In this document: positions 1 through 10,590 of the stretch, piece by piece | Layout of the letters: the number at the start of each line of letters is the position of its first letter | How positions within the stretch are numbered: the first letter of the stretch is position 1 | NCBI RefSeq assembly: GCF_029869545.1 | Contig: NZ_JARWQD010000275.1 | Location: 1-46,217, forward strand | Reading direction: 5' to 3' | Source of the DNA: Nocardia wallacei | Lineage (GTDB): Bacteria; Actinomycetota; Actinomycetes; Mycobacteriales; Mycobacteriaceae | Length of the DNA: 46,217 nt | Notes under the pieces: generated by a model | Told to the model about the DNA's origin: nothing | The model's input: only the letters and a program-made list of their open reading frames with translations | Database searches by the model: none | Position numbers and translations under genes: made by a program

Positions 1-130
1 GCCCCGCCGGGGCTGGCCGCCTGTCCGCCCGCCCGCGGGGGGCCAAACCCCCGGCGGCGGCGCCACTCACCCCCCCCGGCGTGGCGCCGCCCGCCGGGCC
101 CGCGCGGTTGCCCCCCGGCCCCGGCGGTCG
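1..130. other. Low-complexity G/C-rich contig end
   Basis: Runs of G and C with almost no A or T, much unlike the neighbouring coding sequence. The frame of the overlapping enzyme loses recognisable family sequence here. This probably reflects low-coverage assembly at a contig end rather than biology. Confidence 0.6.
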
Positions 131-1240
131 CCGGGATGACGGGAGGAGTTCCGAGGACGGCGGTCGCTCCGACGACGGGAGACGTTCCGGCGCACGTACG
201 CCGTCCGCGACCTGCTGGTTCCCCGGGAGCGCGTCCGCAACCACCGCCCTCGCGAGTTCGGCGAGTGCTTTGCGCAGGTCGGTGCTGGTGGCGTGGACCG
301 ACTCCAGGTACGGCGGCTCGGCGCCCACACTGGCGACGGCCGGATACGACAGCGCCTCGTCCAGCCCCGCCCTGGCGGTCACCGGCATTCGCGTCCCGAC
401 CAGCAGGCACAGCGCCGAACCCCGGACCGCATCGATGAGTTCGGGGTGGCCCATACTTCCGGCCACCCCGCAGAATCCGGGTTCGTCCTGGGCGTAGACG
501 TCCTTGGCGTCCGGAGCCACCCCGACCGCGGCGTCGAGAACCGCTGCCAGGCGGTGCAATTCGTCGCGCGCGTCGTTGCGGGCCACCTGATCACCGGCGA
601 TGATCGCGATCTTGCCGGTGGTGCGCGCGGCCCGCAGCGCCGCCCGCACCCGGTCCAGGGCTGCCCGATCGCACGTGTGGTGGGGTCGGGGCGGGCGGAA
701 CGGCGGCAGGTCGCCGATCTCCGCCTGTTGAACGTCCTTGGGCAGCAACAGCACCGCCGGGCCGCCGCGGCGAGCGGCCGCCACCGCCCGGCTCAGATGC
801 CACGGCAGCGCCTCGAGCGCGTCCACCCGCGCGCAATAGCGCGAGATCTGCTCGAAAAGCCGTGCGGCATCGAATGTTCCCGCCAGACCACTGGAATCCT
901 GGAAGGCGCCCCGGCCCTCCAGCGTCGTCGGTGGCTGCCCGACCAGCGCCAGCACCGGCACCTGGGAGGCGAACGACTCCGTCAGTCCCGCAACCAGATT
1001 CATCGCCCCGCCGCCGGACGTCGCGCAGACCACGCCGAGCCGCCCCGTGCTGCGCGCGTAGCCGTCGGCCATGGTGGCGGCGGCGAACTCGTGCTTGGCG
1101 ACCACCCCGGTGATGTCGTGGGGGCTGTCGAAGATAGCGTCGTAGAGGTCCTCGATGTTGGCACCGCCCACACCGAAGACGTGGCGGACCCCCAGGGTCG
1201 CGACGGCCTGCACCAGATAGTCCACCGCTCGTGTCGGCAT
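1..1240 (-). CDS. ThDP-dependent acetolactate-synthase-like enzyme, C-terminus cut off by window edge
   Basis: Reading the minus strand from ATG at 1240 gives an open frame to the window edge. The N-terminus has the acetolactate synthase/pyruvate oxidase fold: a pyrimidine-binding domain with VFGVGGANIEDLYDA (about residues 21-35), the catalytic glutamate E51 in KHEFAAATMADGYA, and SGGGAMN. A central domain follows (IIAGDQVARNDARDEL, then LCLLVGTRMPVTA). Family members run to about 540-570 residues, so the ThDP pyrophosphate-binding domain is missing. The last 40 or so codons (low coordinates) are Pro/Ser/Gly-rich and merge into suspect sequence, so the frame there is unreliable. The substrate cannot be told: divergent actinobacterial members are not always acetolactate synthases, and no ilvN or ilvC is adjacent. 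It is divergent from the EXLDI gene. Confidence 0.82.
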   Translation of the reverse strand, partial: MPTRAVDYLVQAVATLGVRHVFGVGGANIEDLYDAIFDSPHDITGVVAKHEFAAATMADGYARSTGRLGVVCATSGGGAMNLVAGLTESFASQVPVLALVGQPPTTLEGRGAFQDSSGLAGTFDAARLFEQISRYCARVDALEALPWHLSRAVAAARRGGPAVLLLPKDVQQAEIGDLPPFRPPRPHHTCDRAALDRVRAALRAARTTGKIAIIAGDQVARNDARDELHRLAAVLDAAVGVAPDAKDVYAQDEPGFCGVAGSMGHPELIDAVRGSALCLLVGTRMPVTARAGLDEALSYPAVASVGAEPPYLESVHATSTDLRKALAELARAVVADALPGNQQVADGVRAPERLPSSERPPSSELLPSSRRPPGPGGNRAGPAGGATPGGVSGAAAGGLAPRGRADRRPAPAG

Positions 1241-1358
1241 CGGCGCTCCTTCCTGCCGGGCCTCGAGCGCACATCGGCCGTCCGCTCTCACCCGGGATAC
1301 GAGGCACGCCGCTCCCCGGTTCAGACGGGGGTCGCGAGAGCTGTGACCGACCCACCCT

Positions 1359-1392
1359 TGTGTGTATGTATACGTCTACGTATAGTGGAGTC
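1359..1392 (+). promoter_or_regulatory. Promoter with overlapping palindromic operator for the EXLDI-drrAB locus
   Basis: TTGTGT (1359-1364) and TATAGT (1381-1386) are spaced 16 nt, a good sigma-70-like pair. A perfect inverted repeat TATACGT-CT-ACGTATA (1369-1384) fills the spacer and overlaps the -10. The ATG at 1393 begins 7 nt after the -10, so the transcript may be leaderless. Repression by the downstream ribbon-helix-helix protein is an inference. Confidence 0.6.
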
Positions 1393-1926
1393 ATGCCCAA
1401 CAAGACCGTTTACGTATCCGACGACGACCTGCCCCTGTTCCAGCGCGCTCAGGAGCTGGTCGGCGGCAATCTGTCGGGGGCGATCGTGACGGCACTGCGC
1501 CGGTACATCGAACTCGAGGAGGGCCGCCTGGAGGGGTTCGAGGAGGTCATCCTGCGCGTCGGCCACAACGGCGTCAGGCAGGTCCGCTTCTCCGGGACCC
1601 TGCTGGGCGAGCTGCGCGACATCAACGACGAACACCAGCAGCACCTGCGCGTATATCGCACCCGCAAAGGCAAGTTCGTCCTGCACAACCAGACCGCCAA
1701 GTGGGCCGATATGGCCGACTACGCCCGCAGCGGCAGTAAGAACTGGATCAAGGATCTGGCCGACTGGCGCAAGCTGCTCGGAGTCACCGACGAACAGGAC
1801 TGGGGCGAGTTCGACATGGACGTCTACGACTCCGTGACCGACCTGAAGGGAAGGATTCCGGACAAGCTCTATAGGCGGGTCAGCGACATCGTCGAGCATC
1901 CACAGATCGAGGATCTCGACATCTGA
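1393..1926 (+). CDS. EXLDI family protein with N-terminal ribbon-helix-helix
   Basis: A 177-aa protein ending in IEDLDI, the invariant C-terminal EXLDI signature of family TIGR04342. The N-terminus (NKTVYVSDDDLPLFQRAQEL, then LSGAIVTALRRYIELEE, about residues 3-42) looks like a ribbon-helix-helix DNA-binding domain. The rest is acidic and Trp-rich, with no recognised enzyme motif. The start at 1393 is chosen because the homologous N-terminus begins there and because a promoter ends 7 nt upstream. It lies directly upstream of an ABC exporter, a common arrangement for the family. Its likely role is a local repressor acting on the palindromes at 1369-1384 and perhaps 2022-2039; this is inference. 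No biochemical function of the family is known to me. Confidence 0.88.
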   Translation: MPNKTVYVSDDDLPLFQRAQELVGGNLSGAIVTALRRYIELEEGRLEGFEEVILRVGHNGVRQVRFSGTLLGELRDINDEHQQHLRVYRTRKGKFVLHNQTAKWADMADYARSGSKNWIKDLADWRKLLGVTDEQDWGEFDMDVYDSVTDLKGRIPDKLYRRVSDIVEHPQIEDLDI

Positions 1927-2021
1927 CCTCGCGGCGAACCGGCGAAAACCGGTTCCGCACAACAGAACACAACACAACCCACCCGTCTTGACCGCACAAA
2001 CCGGCGGTCACGACTCAGCAC

Positions 2022-2039
2022 ACGCATGCATAAATGCGT
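2022..2039. promoter_or_regulatory. Inverted repeat upstream of the drrA-like gene
   Basis: ACGCAT-GCATAA-ATGCGT lies 21 nt upstream of the exporter start codon, just before its ribosome binding site AGAGGA (2051-2056). It could be a second operator for the EXLDI protein, though the sequence differs from the 1369-1384 palindrome. Confidence 0.4.
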
Positions 2040-2060
2040 ACTTCTTGATGAGAGGACATC

Positions 2061-3035
2061 ATGACCACCGGATACCCACTGCCTGCCATATCGGTCGGCG
2101 GCCTGCGGAAATCCTTCGGCGATCAGGTCGTGCTCGACGGCATCGATATCACCGTCGAGGAGGGCACGATCTTCGCGCTGCTCGGACCCAACGGCGCGGG
2201 CAAGACCACCACCGTGCAGATCCTGACCACGCTGCTGCGGGCCGACGACGGCGTCATCCGCGTGGGCGGCTTCGATCGCAACGCCGACCCCGACTCGGTG
2301 CGCTCGATCATCGGGGTCACGGGGCAGTTCTCGGCGATCGACGAACTGCTCACCGCGCGCGAAAACCTGCTGCTGATGGGCGATCTGCACCATCTGCCGC
2401 GCAGTGACAGCCGCCGGCTGGCCGGGGAGCTGCTGGAGCGGTTCGATCTCGTGGACGCCGCCGACAAGGTCACCGGCACCTTCTCCGGCGGTATGAAGCG
2501 CCGTCTCGATCTGGCCATGACCCTGGTCGGCGATCCGCGCATCATCTTCCTGGACGAACCCACCGTCGGGCTCGATCCCCGCAGCCGCCGCGACGTCTGG
2601 GATATCGTCCGCGAACTCGTCGCCGACGGCGTCACCATCTTCCTCACCACCCAGTACCTGGAGGAGGCCGACGAGCTGGCGCACCAGATCGCGGTGCTGA
2701 ACAAGGGCAGCATCGTCGCCCAGGGCACCGCGGATCAGCTGAAGCGGCTGGTGCCGGGCGGGCACATCCGGCTCACCTTCGCCGACCGCGACGCCCTGGC
2801 CACCGCCGGGGACCTGTTCGGCGGCGTCCCGGAGTACGAGGACCTCACCCTCGCGGTGCCCAGCGACGGCTCGGTCAAGTCGCTGCGCGCGATGCTGGAT
2901 CGTCTCGACAACGCCCGCGTCGAACCGGAGGGCCTGTCGGTGCATACGCCCGATCTCGACGACGTCTTCCTCTCCCTGACCGGCCACACCGTTCCCGATG
3001 GCGAGATCGTCGCCGCTGAGGAGATCGCACGATGA
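2061..3035 (+). CDS. DrrA-family ABC transporter ATP-binding protein
   Basis: A 324-aa nucleotide-binding subunit of a two-gene ABC exporter. Walker A GPNGAGKTT (42-50), Q-loop VTGQFSAID, signature FSGGMKRRL and Walker B IIFLDEPTVGLD are all present. A C-terminal extension of about 100 residues is typical of the DrrA (daunorubicin/polyketide resistance) family. ATG is preceded by AGAGGA. It overlaps the permease gene by 4 nt (ATGA), so the two are translationally coupled. Substrate is unknown. Family members export hydrophobic drugs or lipids such as daunorubicin or phthiocerol dimycocerosate. The EXLDI protein upstream may regulate it. Confidence 0.93.
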   Translation: MTTGYPLPAISVGGLRKSFGDQVVLDGIDITVEEGTIFALLGPNGAGKTTTVQILTTLLRADDGVIRVGGFDRNADPDSVRSIIGVTGQFSAIDELLTARENLLLMGDLHHLPRSDSRRLAGELLERFDLVDAADKVTGTFSGGMKRRLDLAMTLVGDPRIIFLDEPTVGLDPRSRRDVWDIVRELVADGVTIFLTTQYLEEADELAHQIAVLNKGSIVAQGTADQLKRLVPGGHIRLTFADRDALATAGDLFGGVPEYEDLTLAVPSDGSVKSLRAMLDRLDNARVEPEGLSVHTPDLDDVFLSLTGHTVPDGEIVAAEEIAR

Positions 3036-3805
3036 GCACTGCCGCATACACCCTTGCCGATTCGAAGACCATGCTGCGCCGGAATCTGGTGCACGCCAAG
3101 CGATATCCGGCTCTGACCTTCTCCGTGGTGGTCATGCCCGTCGTGCTGCTGTTGCTGTTCAAGTACGTCTTCGGCGGCGCGCTGGGGCAGTCCACCGGCG
3201 GCGACTACATCGACTACCTGACCCCGGGCATGATGCTGATGATCCCGGCTTACCTGGTGGCCGGAATCGCTGTGTCGGTGGCGACGGATATGACCAAGGG
3301 CATCATCAACCGGTTCCGGGCCATGCCGATGAATCCCTCGTCGATCCTGACCGGCCATGTCATCGGCAATACCATCCAGGGCCTGCTCGGCGTGGCCCTG
3401 ATGGTCGGCGTCGCCGCGCTGGTCGGGTTCCGGCCGGACGCCAACGCGCTCGAGTGGGTGGCCGCCTTCGGCCTGATCGGCCTGATCCTGTTCGCATTCC
3501 TCTGGCTCGGCGCCGGATTCGGCATGTCCGCCTCCAGCCCCGAGGCCGCGAGCAATACGCCGATGGTGATCCTGTTCCTGCCCTTCCTGGGCAGCGGCCT
3601 GGTCCCCACCGACACCATGCCCACCGCCGTCCGCAAGTTCGCGGAATACCAGCCCTTCACCCCGATGACCGAAACCCTGCGCGGCCTGCTCATGGGCGAC
3701 CGCATCGGCGGCAACGCCCTCGGCGCCCTCGCCTGGTGCCTCGGCATCCTGATAGTCGGCTACCTCTGGTCCAGCATCCTCATGCGCCGCAAGGCCAACA
3801 CCTGA
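3032..3805 (+). CDS. DrrB-family ABC transporter permease
   Basis: A 257-aa integral membrane protein of the ABC-2 type with about six hydrophobic segments (for example VVVMPVVLLLLFKYVFGG and LLGVALMVGVAALVGF). The conserved GFRPDANALEW and SSPEAASNTPMVI segments resemble DrrB permeases, and the length fits the family. It begins with ATGA overlapping the ATPase stop, and a strong hairpin follows 12 nt after its stop. With the upstream ATPase it should form a 2+2 exporter in the cytoplasmic membrane. The cargo cannot be inferred. Confidence 0.92.
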   Translation: MSTAAYTLADSKTMLRRNLVHAKRYPALTFSVVVMPVVLLLLFKYVFGGALGQSTGGDYIDYLTPGMMLMIPAYLVAGIAVSVATDMTKGIINRFRAMPMNPSSILTGHVIGNTIQGLLGVALMVGVAALVGFRPDANALEWVAAFGLIGLILFAFLWLGAGFGMSASSPEAASNTPMVILFLPFLGSGLVPTDTMPTAVRKFAEYQPFTPMTETLRGLLMGDRIGGNALGALAWCLGILIVGYLWSSILMRRKANT

Positions 3806-3817
3806 CCCACGAAACGC

Positions 3818-3852
3818 CAACGCCCCGAGCCACTCCGGCACCCGGGGCGTTG
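3818..3852 (+). terminator. Hairpin terminator after the drrAB-like genes
   Basis: CAACGCCCCG (3818-3827) pairs perfectly with CGGGGCGTTG (3843-3852), giving a 10-bp stem with a 15-nt loop. Only a weak T-tract follows (GCTTGTG), as is usual in actinobacteria. Confidence 0.7.
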
Positions 3853-3962
3853 CGCTTGTGTGAGTGCACGGTATCGACGTCAGCAGCATCACGCCTGCAT
3901 TCCCGGAACAAACTTGACCACAACGCCGGATCAGTACTTCGAAACTGCACCGTGAAACCTCC

Positions 3963-4802
3963 TCATCGGTTGCCCCGGGCGTCAATCGCTCTCCGAATCA
4001 ATGTCCTTGCGCCGTCACCGGTCGCGGATTGGCCTGCCAAGGTGTCGAACGCACGACCGTAGAGAGCGATCTCTCTTGGCTGGGTGATAGTAAGTCCCGC
4101 TGTGTGCCCCTCGACCTTGACCATGCGATCGTCGAACATGAAGAAGTTCTCAACCACTACCAATCCCTCAGCGGTGCGCGGAACAATTCCGACGGTTACC
4201 CTCGGCATGCCGATCACCGAATAGAGTCGATCCAACTGACCGAACATCACCTCGTCGTTGCCGAACGTCGTGTACAGCGCCTGCTCGGCCATCAGGAGAT
4301 GGAATCGCTTACCCCGCTGATAGAGAACTTGCTGCCGTTCCATTCGTTTCGAAACGGCCTGGTCCAGATCATCGGGTATCTGGAAGAAGGATATTACGTT
4401 CTTCATGACCGCTGAGGCGTAATCCGCAGTCTGAAGAAGGCCGGACACCACGGCTGGTTCCCAGTTACGTATCAATGCGGCACGGGATTCGAGCCTCAGC
4501 GTCTGCTGCTGCCGACGTTTCATGCCGGTACCGAGGGCTTGCCGCCATTCGATGTACGCGGAGTCGATATTGTGAAGGGTCACCAGCAGATCTTCCAGCT
4601 GATCACCCGAGCCTGTGTGAAGGCAGTACGCACGGATATCGGTATCCGACGGCCCGATGACGCCGTACTCGATCTTGCTGACCTTGCTTTCATGCCATCC
4701 GGAAAGACGGGCAAGCTCTCGGCCGGTTACCCCGGCACGACGACGAATCTCCCGGAGCCGTTTGCCGAGAGCTTCCCGCGCCTCCTGTACCGAGTTCGTC
4801 AC
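3963..4802 (-). CDS. XRE-family helix-turn-helix regulator with DUF5753 domain
   Basis: A 279-aa protein. An N-terminal XRE helix-turn-helix (about residues 12-60: LGKRLREIRRRAGVTGRELA, then SGWHESKVSKIEYG) is followed by a DUF5753 domain (about 95-275, including LIRNWEPAVVSGLLQTADYA). This is the WhiJ-like architecture expanded in actinobacteria. It starts with GTG at 4802, overlapping the upstream DUF6879 stop by 4 nt, and is the last gene of a three-gene minus-strand unit. GC content is visibly lower than in neighbouring housekeeping genes, suggesting transfer. It probably regulates its own locus; the TTGCAA repeats at 5728-5743 are a candidate site. Confidence 0.92.
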   Translation of the reverse strand: MTNSVQEAREALGKRLREIRRRAGVTGRELARLSGWHESKVSKIEYGVIGPSDTDIRAYCLHTGSGDQLEDLLVTLHNIDSAYIEWRQALGTGMKRRQQQTLRLESRAALIRNWEPAVVSGLLQTADYASAVMKNVISFFQIPDDLDQAVSKRMERQQVLYQRGKRFHLLMAEQALYTTFGNDEVMFGQLDRLYSVIGMPRVTVGIVPRTAEGLVVVENFFMFDDRMVKVEGHTAGLTITQPREIALYGRAFDTLAGQSATGDGARTLIRRAIDARGNR

Positions 4803-5320
4803 TGGTGAGACAGCGCCTGGATGTAATCGGAATAAGGCGTCGCCAACGCCCAGAGACGGTCACGGACATCATGGCAATACGACACAATCCGTGGGTCCGT
4901 GGTCACGGCTGAACCACCAACCGCACGACCGTCTCTGTCAGCCAGGTTGAACACGACGGTTTCACTATCGATCAACCACCAATCATCCGGCGGCACCTCC
5001 CCGGCAAGATATCGGGGAAGGTAACGAATTTTCTCACCTGCTTCTATATTGAGAGCAGCCACGGTCAGCGACCAGCGTTGATAGTCGCTATGCGGAACAC
5101 TGACCACGCGAACACGGCTGACAGAAACTCCACGTGCCGTCAATTGACGCACGAAATCGTACCAATCCTGAAACCACTCCCTGTAGTCGAATGGTTGGTT
5201 TTTCATGAAATGCTGGAATGCCTCATCCTCAGACGACACTCCGTACGAGTCCCGAACCTCCAGATGGAAGGCTTCATCCCGGCACTCCCGCAGCACTTCA
5301 GTTGTCGGACGGAACTCCAC
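4799..5320 (-). CDS. DUF6879 family protein
   Basis: A 173-aa protein with the Trp/Tyr-rich pattern of the DUF6879 family often found beside XRE/DUF5753 regulators: FHLEVRDSY, EWFQDWYDFVRQLTARGV, VRVVSVPHSDYQRW, DDWWLIDSETV. It begins at GTG 5320, overlapping the end of the 110-aa gene by 23 nt, and ends overlapping the XRE start by 4 nt, so it is an obligate operon member. No catalytic motif is visible. The family's function is unknown to me; partnership with the regulator, as for DUF397-type accessory proteins, is inferred from context. Confidence 0.85.
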   Translation of the reverse strand: MEFRPTTEVLRECRDEAFHLEVRDSYGVSSEDEAFQHFMKNQPFDYREWFQDWYDFVRQLTARGVSVSRVRVVSVPHSDYQRWSLTVAALNIEAGEKIRYLPRYLAGEVPPDDWWLIDSETVVFNLADRDGRAVGGSAVTTDPRIVSYCHDVRDRLWALATPYSDYIQALSHQ

Positions 5321-5630
5321 CGAAATATGCCCTCTCCACCTTCGGTACCTCGATTGCGGTTTCGTAATCTTCCATCTTCAATCGATCGAGCGTTTCGGGA
5401 TCATCGACCGGTCGGCCGGACAAGGTAAAGGTCCCGCGACCTGTGTCGACCATAGTGGCACCGATAAATGTTCGCGGTTCGGCGAAGCCGAGCAAGAGGT
5501 GGGGGATCTCGACCGTCTCCGGTTGTCCGGTCTTCCACCCGACGAGAAGATAGTTGCCCTCGTCCGTCGCGCACAGTGCAGGACAGCCGTCCTTGTTCGA
5601 TCCACCCTTGCCGAGCACTCGGTAGCTCAT
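5298..5630 (-). CDS. Conserved hypothetical 110-aa protein, first gene of the XRE operon
   Basis: I place the start at ATG 5630 (MSYRVLGKGGSNKDGCP). It has GAGAGG upstream, and the in-frame extension to 5765 would run through the intergenic operator repeats. The protein resembles small actinobacterial proteins of the form GGSNxDGCPALxATDEGxYLxxGWKT that sit beside XRE/DUF5753 regulators. It is soluble, with no signal peptide or membrane segment. It overlaps the DUF6879 gene by 23 nt. Function unknown. Confidence 0.75.
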   Translation of the reverse strand: MSYRVLGKGGSNKDGCPALCATDEGNYLLVGWKTGQPETVEIPHLLLGFAEPRTFIGATMVDTGRGTFTLSGRPVDDPETLDRLKMEDYETAIEVPKVERAYFGGVPSDN

Positions 5631-5727
5631 GATCTCGCCTCTCGGTGAAGTGTTATGCATGATCTTGCAGTGGAGCACTCCCATCTTCTCCAGAAGATCG
5701 TAGCTTCGCAGCCGATTCAAGTATCTT

Positions 5728-5743
5728 TTGCAAACTCTTGCAA
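5728..5743. promoter_or_regulatory. Twin TTGCAA repeats, candidate XRE operator
   Basis: Two self-palindromic TTGCAA sites (5728-5733 and 5738-5743) lie exactly 10 bp apart, one helical turn, in the 222-bp gap between the minus-strand XRE operon (start 5630) and the plus-strand small genes (start 5853). The spacing suits a helix-turn-helix dimer binding cooperatively. No other strong feature was seen in the gap. Confidence 0.5.
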
Positions 5744-5852
5744 GTTCATAGACCGCGTGACACACCGCTACTTAGCGTCTGATGTGGCGCCCGGGTTCGG
5801 CGGAGCTGTCCCGGCCTCGGGTCGCCTTACCAACGGCGATCAGGGGATCGAT

Positions 5853-6014
5853 ATGAACTGGCGGACAAGGCTTTTCATGTTTCCTGGCGGGATGCTGGAG
5901 GTTCGGGACTATGGGGATGTGTCGGAGCCGGACGGTGATCCCGGGGTCTGTCCGGAGTTGTCCGGCCCACCGCCCGCCGAGCCGAGCGACCAAGCCGATA
6001 TGGAGGCGTCGTGA
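5853..6014 (+). CDS. Small hypothetical protein, 53 aa
   Basis: ATG 5853 has AGGGG 7 nt upstream. The product begins MNWRTRLFMFPGGMLEVRDY and ends in a Pro-rich tail. The longer in-frame start at 5655 is rejected because it would cover the regulatory gap. Its TGA overlaps the GTG of the next small ORF by 4 nt, which supports both being real. Function unknown; it is divergent from the XRE operon. Confidence 0.5.
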   Translation: MNWRTRLFMFPGGMLEVRDYGDVSEPDGDPGVCPELSGPPPAEPSDQADMEAS

Positions 6015-6331
6015 GCTGGCAGGTCGGGCTGCTGATTGTGATCGCGCTGCCGCTCGTGGTGCTCGTTGTCGCCGTGTTCTGGCCCGAGCACGTTCCGGAG
6101 GACCGGACGGTCCGGGCCATTCGGGATCGCGTCGAGAGGGCTCGACCGCCCGCCGATCAGCGGGTGCGGTACTCCGATAGCCACGTGGGGAATTCGGTGA
6201 GGTCGGGGAGTACCACGTCGGCGCCCGCCGCGCGCAGTTCCTGCTCGTCGCACGGTCCGGTGGCCACCGCGACCGAGTACGCCTCCGCGGTGCGGGCGCC
6301 GAGGACGTCGCCGATGTGGTCGCCCACGTAG
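6011..6331 (+). CDS. Small hypothetical protein with one N-terminal membrane segment
   Basis: GTG 6011 with GGAGG (6002-6006) four nt upstream, coupled to the preceding ORF. Residues 6-24 form a single transmembrane helix (LLIVIALPLVVLVVAVFW), followed by EHVPEDRTVRAIRDRVERAR. The open frame runs to 6331 and overlaps the convergent HAD gene by 175 nt. That overlap is unusual, so the genuine protein may once have ended near residue 45-50 and lost its stop at an island boundary. Function unknown. Confidence 0.4.
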   Translation: MSWQVGLLIVIALPLVVLVVAVFWPEHVPEDRTVRAIRDRVERARPPADQRVRYSDSHVGNSVRSGSTTSAPAARSSCSSHGPVATATEYASAVRAPRTSPMWSPT

Positions 6332-6768
6332 ACACCGGCCCCGTGCTCGCGCAGGGCCAGGCCCTTCTGTTCGGCCCACAGGTCGCCGATCACCGCGTCG
6401 GCGGGGATGCCGAGGTGCTCGAGGTGGAGTTTGGCGTTCGGTTCGAACTTGGCCGTGACGACCACCGCCCGGCCGCCGCCTTCATGGACGGCCTCGACCG
6501 CCTCGCGCGCGCCCGGCATCGCCGTCGTGCCGGTGACGGCGTGGCCCGGGTACATCTCCCGGTAGAGGGCGGTCATGGCGGGCACGTCCGCGGCCGGGAA
6601 CCAGTGCGCGAGCTCCTCCTCGAGCGGCGGGCCGAGCCGCGTGACGACCAGATCGCAGTCGATGTAGGTGCCGGTGCGCTCGGACAGCGCGCGATAGCAG
6701 GCGGCGATGCCGGGCCGGGAGTCGATCAAGGTCATGTCCAGGTCGAAGCCGACCGTCAGCGGACCCAT
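6157..6768 (-). CDS. HAD-family hydrolase, phosphoglycolate-phosphatase-like
   Basis: A 203-aa haloacid-dehalogenase-superfamily phosphatase. Motif I FDLDMTLID supplies the nucleophile and acid aspartates, motif II is VVVTAK, and motif IV is YVGDHIGDVLGARTA. An alpha-helical cap (GIAACYRALSERTG, then LAHWFPAADVPAM) follows motif I, placing it in the Gph-like subfamily. ATG 6768 overlaps the stop of the upstream SdpI-like gene by 1 nt (TGATG), so translation is coupled. Substrate undetermined. Confidence 0.88.
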   Translation of the reverse strand: MGPLTVGFDLDMTLIDSRPGIAACYRALSERTGTYIDCDLVVTRLGPPLEEELAHWFPAADVPAMTALYREMYPGHAVTGTTAMPGAREAVEAVHEGGGRAVVVTAKFEPNAKLHLEHLGIPADAVIGDLWAEQKGLALREHGAGVYVGDHIGDVLGARTAEAYSVAVATGPCDEQELRAAGADVVLPDLTEFPTWLSEYRTR

Positions 6769-7178
6769 CAACCGGCAGGCTGGCAGGCGTCACGCAGGGA
6801 GCAGGCGCCGCATGCCTGCCCGCAACCGCCGACCTCGGGGGCCATGCCGTCGATCGCGCCCGCGGCGGCGTTGACGCCCGCACCCAGCACGAACACCGCG
6901 ATCACGGCGGCCAGCAGCGCGCCGACCAGCCCCACGACCGCGCCCGCGAACAGCGCGATCAGACCACCGGCGACCAGCAGCACGCCCGCGCCGAAGGAGG
7001 TGGGCGCCGCCACCCTGTTGGCGACGCGGAAGGTCTCGTCGGTCCGCAGCGCCTCCTCGGTGTGCACACCTACGAAACGGTTGCGGGGGAGGGAACCGGT
7101 CAGCCCGAGCACCCCGGTGACGACGGCCACCGCCGCCAGCACGAACAGGATCAAAGCCACCACGAACACTCGGCCCAC
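6768..7178 (-). CDS. SdpI-like membrane protein with cysteine-rich tail
   Basis: A 136-aa protein starting at GTG 7178 ([19 protein letters not shown]). It has three to four hydrophobic helices. The cytoplasmic segment [20 protein letters not shown] resembles the SdpI family (Bacillus SdpI is an immunity/signalling membrane protein). The C-terminus is odd: [20 protein letters not shown] carries four cysteines in a C-x3-C-x2-C-x5-C array that could bind a metal. It is coupled to the HAD gene and divergent from leuS. Confidence 0.78.
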   Translation of the reverse strand: MGRVFVVALILFVLAAVAVVTGVLGLTGSLPRNRFVGVHTEEALRTDETFRVANRVAAPTSFGAGVLLVAGGLIALFAGAVVGLVGALLAAVIAVFVLGAGVNAAAGAIDGMAPEVGGCGQACGACSLRDACQPAG

Positions 7179-7285
7179 GGTACTCGCGTGCTCCCCGAGG
7201 CCCCTTTTTGGGCCCCGACGTGCGCACCCTTTACCCTGGTGAGCGACTTTATTCCCGGGGGCTTCGGCGAACAGAAGGCAGGACC

Positions 7286-10156
<2,871 letters not shown>

Positions 10157-10178
10157 CACACACCTCCGAGAACTCGCA

Positions 10179-10208
10179 GTTCCGGGGATTCTTCGAATCC
10201 CCGGGAAC
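10179..10208 (+). terminator. Hairpin after leuS
   Basis: GTTCCGGGGATTC (10179-10191) pairs with GAATCCCCGGGAAC (10195-10208) with one bulged base and a TTC loop, 22 nt after the leuS stop. There is no T-tract. Confidence 0.6.
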
Positions 10209-10245
10209 CGTTCGTGCCCACCGAGCGTCAAATCCTCACGAACGG
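10208..10245 (+). promoter_or_regulatory. Inverted repeat in the leader of the secretion-substrate pair
   Basis: CCGTTCGTG (10208-10216) and CACGAACGG (10237-10245) are perfect inverted repeats immediately after the leuS hairpin and about 38 nt before the next start codon. It may be an operator or a second mRNA hairpin competing with the terminator. Confidence 0.35.
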
Positions 10246-10282
10246 AACAAAACTCAGAGTTCCCTCGGAACGGAGGTGTGTC

Positions 10283-10590
10283 ATGTTGATGGATAGTGCT
10301 GCGCTGCAAACGATTGCGCAGGGTCTGCGGCAGTCCGCGACCGGGCTGAACGACAGCGCTGTCAACGTGGCGGTTTCCACTGCCAGCTTCGAGTCCTCGG
10401 CCACGGGCTCCGGGTACCGTGCCCACGGCGAGCGTATCGCCGTCGGCGTCGACCAACTGCGCCGACACCTGTTCTCGTGGGCCAACTGCGTCAACGACTG
10501 CGGCAATGCCCTGGCCGCGTCGGCCGCGGCCGTCACGGGGCTGGAGCAGGACTCGGCGGCGAGCATCGGCGCCGTACCGGAGGCGCTGGT

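Noticed and set aside
591..1403. Minus-strand 270-aa open frame over the ThDP enzyme
   Set aside because: The adjacent minus frame from 1240 encodes a clear ThDP enzyme; this frame is Arg/Gly-rich shadow.
7199..7214. GGCCC-CTTTTT-GGGCC hairpin upstream of leuS
   Set aside because: Only a 5-bp stem in a divergent promoter gap; too weak to call a terminator or T-box.
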